A stretch of 26,223 nt of DNA from SCN-69-37 sp044507065 (GTDB lineage: Bacteria > Acidobacteriota > Vicinamibacteria > Vicinamibacterales > SCN-69-37): the NCBI GenBank assembly GCA_044507065.1, contig JBIQJY010000048.1:1-26223 (forward strand), in the 5' to 3' direction. Within the stretch, counting starts at the first letter, position 1; each line of letters begins with the position of its first letter. The translations under genes were made by a program, and so were the position numbers. Positions 22,451 through 26,223 of this stretch are shown here, piece after piece. The notes under the pieces were generated by a model. That model made no database searches, was not told the origin of the DNA, and worked only from the letters and a program-made list of their open reading frames with translations.

Positions 22451-23401
22451 ATGTCGCTGTCGCTGCTGGCCAACACGCTGCTGCCCCTGATTCTGCTGAT
22501 TGGCCTCGGCGCCACGCTGTCGCGCATCCGCTTTCTCGGGCCGCAGTTCACGGCCGACCTCAACAAGCTCGCGTTCTGGATTGCGCTGCCGGCCCTGCTG
22601 TTCCGTTCGGCGGCTGGTGCGACCGAGGCGACGGCCGGGACCTGGTGGCTGCTTGGCGTGATGCTGACCGGGACGCTCGTGATTGCCGCCGTCGGCTGGT
22701 GGGTCAGTCGGCTGCTCGGCGTGCCGGTGGCCGGGCAGGGCACCTTCGTGCAGTCGGCATTTCGCGGCAATCTCGCGTTCATCGGCATTCCCGTGCTCGC
22801 GGCAAGTGTCGCTGGCGAAACCGAGACGGTCCGCGTTCCCCTGATGGCGTCGGGTGTCATCGTCATGACGCTGACGATGGCGTTCTTCAACATCCTCGCC
22901 GTGATCGTGCTGCAGGCGAGCCGGCAGGGCGAGCGTGCCGGCGGCATGCGGGCGATGCTCGCCCCGATTGCCACCAATCCGCTGATGATCTCCGGCCTGT
23001 CGGGTCTGCTGCTGAGCCTGACCGGTCTGCGGATGCCGATGTTTCTCGATCGCACGCTCGAGGTGCTGGCCGGATCGGCCGTGCCCATCGCGCTGCTCTG
23101 CATCGGCGGGTCGCTCTCGGCGACGCACATGACGGGACGACGGTCGTGGATCGTGTCGGCCGCGCTGCTGAAGGTGGCAGCCAGCCCACTGGTGGTCGCC
23201 GGATTGTTGTGGGTCACCGGACTCGGCCCGATGGAATGGCGCATCGCGCTGGTCTTCGCCTCGACGTCGACCGCCGCGGCCGCCTACGTCATGGCGCGGC
23301 AGATGGGCGGCGACGAGACGCTCGCATCGGGTTCGATTGCCCTCAGTACGATCCTCTCGGCGATCAGTCTGTCGGTGGCGTTGCTCGTGACGGGGTTGTA
23401 A
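22451..23401 (+). CDS. AEC (auxin efflux carrier) family transporter
   Basis: This 316-residue integral membrane protein has about ten hydrophobic segments in two sets of five, as in the AEC/BART family of bacterial permeases. Typical features are LANTLLPLILLIGLGATLSR at the N-terminus, LNKLAFWIALPALLFRSAAG, the break-helix region FRGNLAFIGIPVLA, the second-half NPLMISGLSGLLLSLTGL and the near-terminal STSTAAAAYVMARQMGG. Bacterial members move small carboxylates such as malate or malonate. It is divergent from gabD across 163 bases with candidate operators, so export or uptake of a related organic acid is plausible. No strong Shine-Dalgarno is seen before the ATG. Confidence 0.9.
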   Translation: MSLSLLANTLLPLILLIGLGATLSRIRFLGPQFTADLNKLAFWIALPALLFRSAAGATEATAGTWWLLGVMLTGTLVIAAVGWWVSRLLGVPVAGQGTFVQSAFRGNLAFIGIPVLAASVAGETETVRVPLMASGVIVMTLTMAFFNILAVIVLQASRQGERAGGMRAMLAPIATNPLMISGLSGLLLSLTGLRMPMFLDRTLEVLAGSAVPIALLCIGGSLSATHMTGRRSWIVSAALLKVAASPLVVAGLLWVTGLGPMEWRIALVFASTSTAAAAYVMARQMGGDETLASGSIALSTILSAISLSVALLVTGL

Positions 23402-23404
23402 GGG

Positions 23405-23440
23405 GTACGTCAGGTACGTCGGGTACGTCAGGTACGACGG
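23405..23440. repeat. Four tandem 9-bp units
   Basis: GTACGTCAG, GTACGTCGG, GTACGTCAG and GTACGACGG follow one another directly after the transporter stop. It is a small tandem repeat of a kind prone to copy-number change; its last unit forms part of the downstream hairpin. Confidence 0.85.
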
Positions 23441-23459
23441 CCAGCGCCGCTGCCGTCGT
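23434..23459 (+). terminator. Hairpin terminator after the AEC transporter
   Basis: Eight perfect pairs (ACGACGGC with GCCGTCGT) plus an inner AGC/GCT stem with one bulged C surround a three-base loop. Only a short T stretch follows, so this is a GC-rich terminator with a weak tail. Confidence 0.5.
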
Positions 23460-23488
23460 TGATCTCGCTCGGAACCGCGTGATATAAG
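23459..23488 (+). promoter_or_regulatory. Candidate sigma-70 promoter of the PVC-type cytochrome gene
   Basis: TTGATC (23459-23464), 18 bases, TATAAG (23483-23488). The -10 matches five of six and stands out in this GC-rich sequence. The implied leader is about 80 bases. Confidence 0.5.
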
Positions 23489-23575
23489 CCATCGAATCGC
23501 TTCCACACGCACTGCGTCCCAGGGCGCGTGTTCGGCTCGTTGGTCCCCGATCGAGATCAAGGCTTCAGAAACGCT

Positions 23576-26223
23576 ATGAGCATGTCCAGACGCCCCAGCT
23601 TTCCTCGTCGCGTGCGCCCGCTGATCGTGGCCGCCATCGCGGCCACCGCCGGCCTGACTGCGTTCGGTCAGGCGCGCCTGCCCGAGATTGGGCCCGCCAC
23701 GCGCGCCGACTTCGAGCCGAAGGAGCCCGTCGTGGCCCTGACCGCCGAAGAGCAGGCGAAGAGGTTCGTCCTTCCGCCGGGATACCGGATGGAACTCGTG
23801 TTGTCCGACCCGGCCATCGACACGCCGGCCGTCATCGAGTTCGACGGCAACGGCCGCATGTACGTCGCCGAGTTCGTCACCTACATGCCCGACGTCGAGG
23901 GCACCGGCCAGCACGAACCGCTCAGCCGCATTTCGCGCTGGGAGGATACCGACGGCGACGGTACCTACGAGACGCGAACCGTGTTCGTCGACAACCTCGT
24001 GCTGCCGCGCAACGTGCTGCCGCTCGACGACAACTCGATCCTCGTCAACGAGACGGCGTCCAACGACCTCGTGAAGTGGACCGACACGAACAACGACGGC
24101 GTGGCCGATCGACGCGAGGTGTTCTACACGGGCGTTGGCGTCGGGCGCGACGGCAACCTCGAGCACGAGCAGAGCGGCTTCATGTGGGGCCTCGACAACT
24201 GGATCTACAGCACCTACAACTCGTTCCGGTTCCGCTGGACGCCCACGGGCATCATCCGCGAGAACACCGGCGCCAACGGCGGGCAGTGGGGCCTGTCGAT
24301 GGATGACGACGGCAAGCCGTGGTTCGTGTGCGCGGGGTGCGAGTACGGGCCGCTGAACTTCCACGTGCCGATTCAGTACGGCGCGTTCAGTCGCCTCGAG
24401 GGCGAGTACGACGACGACTTCATCATTCCGTACCCGATTGTCGGCCTGAGCGACGTGCAGGGCGGGATGGGCCGCGTGCGCACGCCGGTCGGTCACGTGA
24501 ACCACATGACGGCTACCGGCGGCCCCGACATCGTCCGCGCGCATCGGCTGCCCGAGGATCTGCAGGGCGACCTGCTGTTCACCGAACCGGTGGGCCGGCT
24601 CATCCGCCGCGCGCGCATCGTGAAGAACGAGGGCCTGACGCAGCTGCAGAACGTCTACCCGAAGTCGGAGTTCATCCTGAGCAGCGATCCGCTGTTCCGC
24701 CCGGTGAACATCAAGACGGCGCCCGACGGGCTCGTCTACATCGCCGACATGTATCGCGGCATCATCCAGGAGGGCCAGTGGACGGGCCCCGGCTCGTACC
24801 TGCGCCACAAGATCCAGCAGTACCAGCTCGAGAAGGTCATCCACCACGGCCGGATCTGGCGGCTGCGGTTCGATGGCACCCCGGCGTTCCCGGGAACGCC
24901 GGCCGGTCCGGCCGCTGTCGAGATCCCGGGCCAGCCCGAGCTGCCCGCCATTCCACCCGACTTCACGCGTCCGCGCATGCTCGACGAGACGCCCGCGCAG
25001 CTGGTGGCCCACCTGTCGCATCCGAACGGCTGGTGGCGCGACAACGCGCAGCGGCTCATCGTGCTGCGCCAGGACAAGTCGGTGGTGCCGGCACTCGTGG
25101 CGCTGGTGCAGGGCGACAATCTGCTGGCGCGGTTCCACGCGCTGTGGTCGCTCGAGGGCCTGGGGGCGCTCGATGCGACGCTCGTGCGCGAGCAGATGAA
25201 GGACCCGAATCCCCGCATGCGCATCCAGGCGATCCGCGCCAGCGAGACGCTCTTCAAGCAGGGCGATCGTTCGTTCGCCGACGACTACCGCGCCGCGGTG
25301 AGTGACGCGGATGTCGACGTCGTGCTGCAGGCGCTCTTGACGCTCAACTTCCTGCGCGTCGAGGACGCCGAGGCCGTGCTGAAGGCCACGATGGCGTCGA
25401 ATCAGGCGCGGGGCATCCAGGAGATTGGCAAGCGCGTGCTGTCGAATGCGGCGCGCGGGCGCGGCGTGCCCGGCCTGACGCCGTCGCAGCAGAGCCAGTA
25501 CGAAGCCGGCTCGCGCTCATACGCCGAGACGTGCGCGGCCTGCCACGCGCAGGACGGCGCGGGCATGCCCATGGCCGGAGCCGAACCCGGCGCAATGATG
25601 GCACCGCCTCTCGGGGGGTCGCCGCGCGTCCAGGGGCATCGCGACTATGTCGTCAAGGTGCTGCTGCACGGCCTGACCGGACCGCTGGCCGGCAAGACGT
25701 TCACGAACGTGATGGTGCCGATGGGCACGCAGACCGATGAATGGATTGCCAACGTGGCGTCCTACATCCGCAACGATTTCGGGAATACCGGCGCGTTCGT
25801 CACGCCCGAAGACGTCGCGCGCGTGCGTCGTGCCACGGCGGATCGGAAGACGAGCTGGACGGCTCCCGAGATCGAAAGCGCGCTGCCGCGCGTGCTCGAG
25901 CCGCAGCCGACGTGGCGTGCAACGGCGAGCGTGAACGCCGATCGCGCGGCCCAGGCCCTGACGACGATCGGCTGGTCGACGGCCGGCGCCGACGAGCAGG
26001 CCGGGACGTGGTTCCAGGTGGAACTGCCCGAGGCCGCCAACCTCGCCGAGATCGAGTTCAACACGCCCGGGCTCGGCCGCGGCGGGTTCGGTCGTGGCGG
26101 CCAGGCGCCAGCCGGTCCGCCGCAGCCGCGGCGCTACCAGGTGCAGCTGTCGATGGACGGCCAGTCCTGGAGCGAGCCGGTCGCGCAGGGCGAGATCGGG
26201 ACGCTCGTCGCGGCGGCCTTCCC
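23576..26223 (+). CDS. Secreted PVC-type cytochrome c / beta-propeller protein with discoidin domain (partial)
   Basis: At least 882 residues; the gene runs off the window. A signal peptide (basic SRRPSFPRRVRP, then a hydrophobic stretch ending near AFGQA) sends it out of the cytoplasm. Residues of about 60-430 resemble the membrane-bound-dehydrogenase beta-propeller of PVC-type proteins (GYRMELVLSDPAI, DTDGDGTYETRTVFVDNL, FRPVNIKTAPDGLVYIADMY). HEAT-like helices follow at about 480-600. A cytochrome c domain has its heme motif CAACH at 653-657 and a candidate Met ligand in VMVPMG. From about 780 an F5/8 type C (discoidin) sugar-binding domain begins, interrupted by a Gly/Arg-rich loop. It is likely a periplasmic or extracellular sugar-oxidising protein; the substrate is unknown. 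The ATG at 23576 (or 23582) lies directly before the signal peptide. Confidence 0.85.
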   Translation, partial: MSMSRRPSFPRRVRPLIVAAIAATAGLTAFGQARLPEIGPATRADFEPKEPVVALTAEEQAKRFVLPPGYRMELVLSDPAIDTPAVIEFDGNGRMYVAEFVTYMPDVEGTGQHEPLSRISRWEDTDGDGTYETRTVFVDNLVLPRNVLPLDDNSILVNETASNDLVKWTDTNNDGVADRREVFYTGVGVGRDGNLEHEQSGFMWGLDNWIYSTYNSFRFRWTPTGIIRENTGANGGQWGLSMDDDGKPWFVCAGCEYGPLNFHVPIQYGAFSRLEGEYDDDFIIPYPIVGLSDVQGGMGRVRTPVGHVNHMTATGGPDIVRAHRLPEDLQGDLLFTEPVGRLIRRARIVKNEGLTQLQNVYPKSEFILSSDPLFRPVNIKTAPDGLVYIADMYRGIIQEGQWTGPGSYLRHKIQQYQLEKVIHHGRIWRLRFDGTPAFPGTPAGPAAVEIPGQPELPAIPPDFTRPRMLDETPAQLVAHLSHPNGWWRDNAQRLIVLRQDKSVVPALVALVQGDNLLARFHALWSLEGLGALDATLVREQMKDPNPRMRIQAIRASETLFKQGDRSFADDYRAAVSDADVDVVLQALLTLNFLRVEDAEAVLKATMASNQARGIQEIGKRVLSNAARGRGVPGLTPSQQSQYEAGSRSYAETCAACHAQDGAGMPMAGAEPGAMMAPPLGGSPRVQGHRDYVVKVLLHGLTGPLAGKTFTNVMVPMGTQTDEWIANVASYIRNDFGNTGAFVTPEDVARVRRATADRKTSWTAPEIESALPRVLEPQPTWRATASVNADRAAQALTTIGWSTAGADEQAGTWFQVELPEAANLAEIEFNTPGLGRGGFGRGGQAPAGPPQPRRYQVQLSMDGQSWSEPVAQGEIGTLVAAAF

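Noticed and set aside
23405..23440. CRISPR array
   Set aside because: The units are 9 bp and directly tandem, without spacers.
22394..25138. Very long open reverse frame (over 900 codons) opposite the transporter and cytochrome genes
   Set aside because: It is an antisense shadow caused by high GC. Its product is low-complexity Arg/His/Asp-rich sequence without family features, whereas the forward strand has two clear protein families.

Overview
The window looks like a high-GC, flagellated bacterium. It is most likely an uncultured acidobacterium of the Vicinamibacteria type. That placement is inferred from the uniformly GC-rich codon use, a VWFA-related protein tail, and a PVC-type cytochrome carrying a discoidin domain; no rRNA or marker gene is present to prove it. 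Two runs of exactly 100 N (16524-16623 and 19701-19800) are scaffold joins, so the window is really three contigs: 1-16523, 16624-19700 and 19801-26223. Gene order across the joins is not proven.

Contig 1 is a flagellar locus. Five tightly coupled forward genes, flgK, flgL, fliW, csrA and a GNAT acetyltransferase, converge on a reverse set, fliC, fliD, fliS and a FliT/FlgN-like chaperone. The flagellin gene has a clear sigma-28 promoter. Its leader contains a hairpin that presents GGA in a six-base loop, and it has a GGAGGA ribosome-binding site. This is the arrangement expected for CsrA repression relieved by FliW, and both proteins are encoded nearby. Back-to-back with the flagellin promoter, a sigma-54-type promoter drives a long forward run: a helical protein of unknown function, an ArnB/PseC-like aminotransferase, a PseG-like hydrolase, a HAD phosphatase, a NeuB/PseI-type synthase, an ATP-grasp ligase, an SpsF-type cytidylyltransferase, a MotA/MotB stator pair and a GT4 glycosyltransferase. 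Most neighbours overlap by 1, 4, 11 or 22 bases. The set looks like a nonulosonic-acid (sialic-acid-like) pathway for decorating flagellin, with stator genes embedded in it.

Contig 2 carries a second, E. coli-like motA-motB pair behind a good sigma-28-type promoter. Its stop overlaps that of a convergent gene, which is the most unusual item here. This gene encodes an MshEN cyclic-di-GMP-binding domain joined by a Pro/Ala linker to an Xre/MbcA/ParS-type antitoxin domain. No RES-type toxin lies beside it, and the usual toxin-contacting tail is absent. It may be a c-di-GMP-responsive DNA-binding regulator.

Contig 3 is metabolic. It starts with the end of a VWFA-related protein. Next comes a reverse operon of succinate-semialdehyde dehydrogenase (gabD) and a GntR/FCD regulator, with a candidate operator inside its promoter. 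A divergent AEC-family transporter follows, and the contig ends in a large secreted PVC-type cytochrome c/beta-propeller protein that runs off the window.
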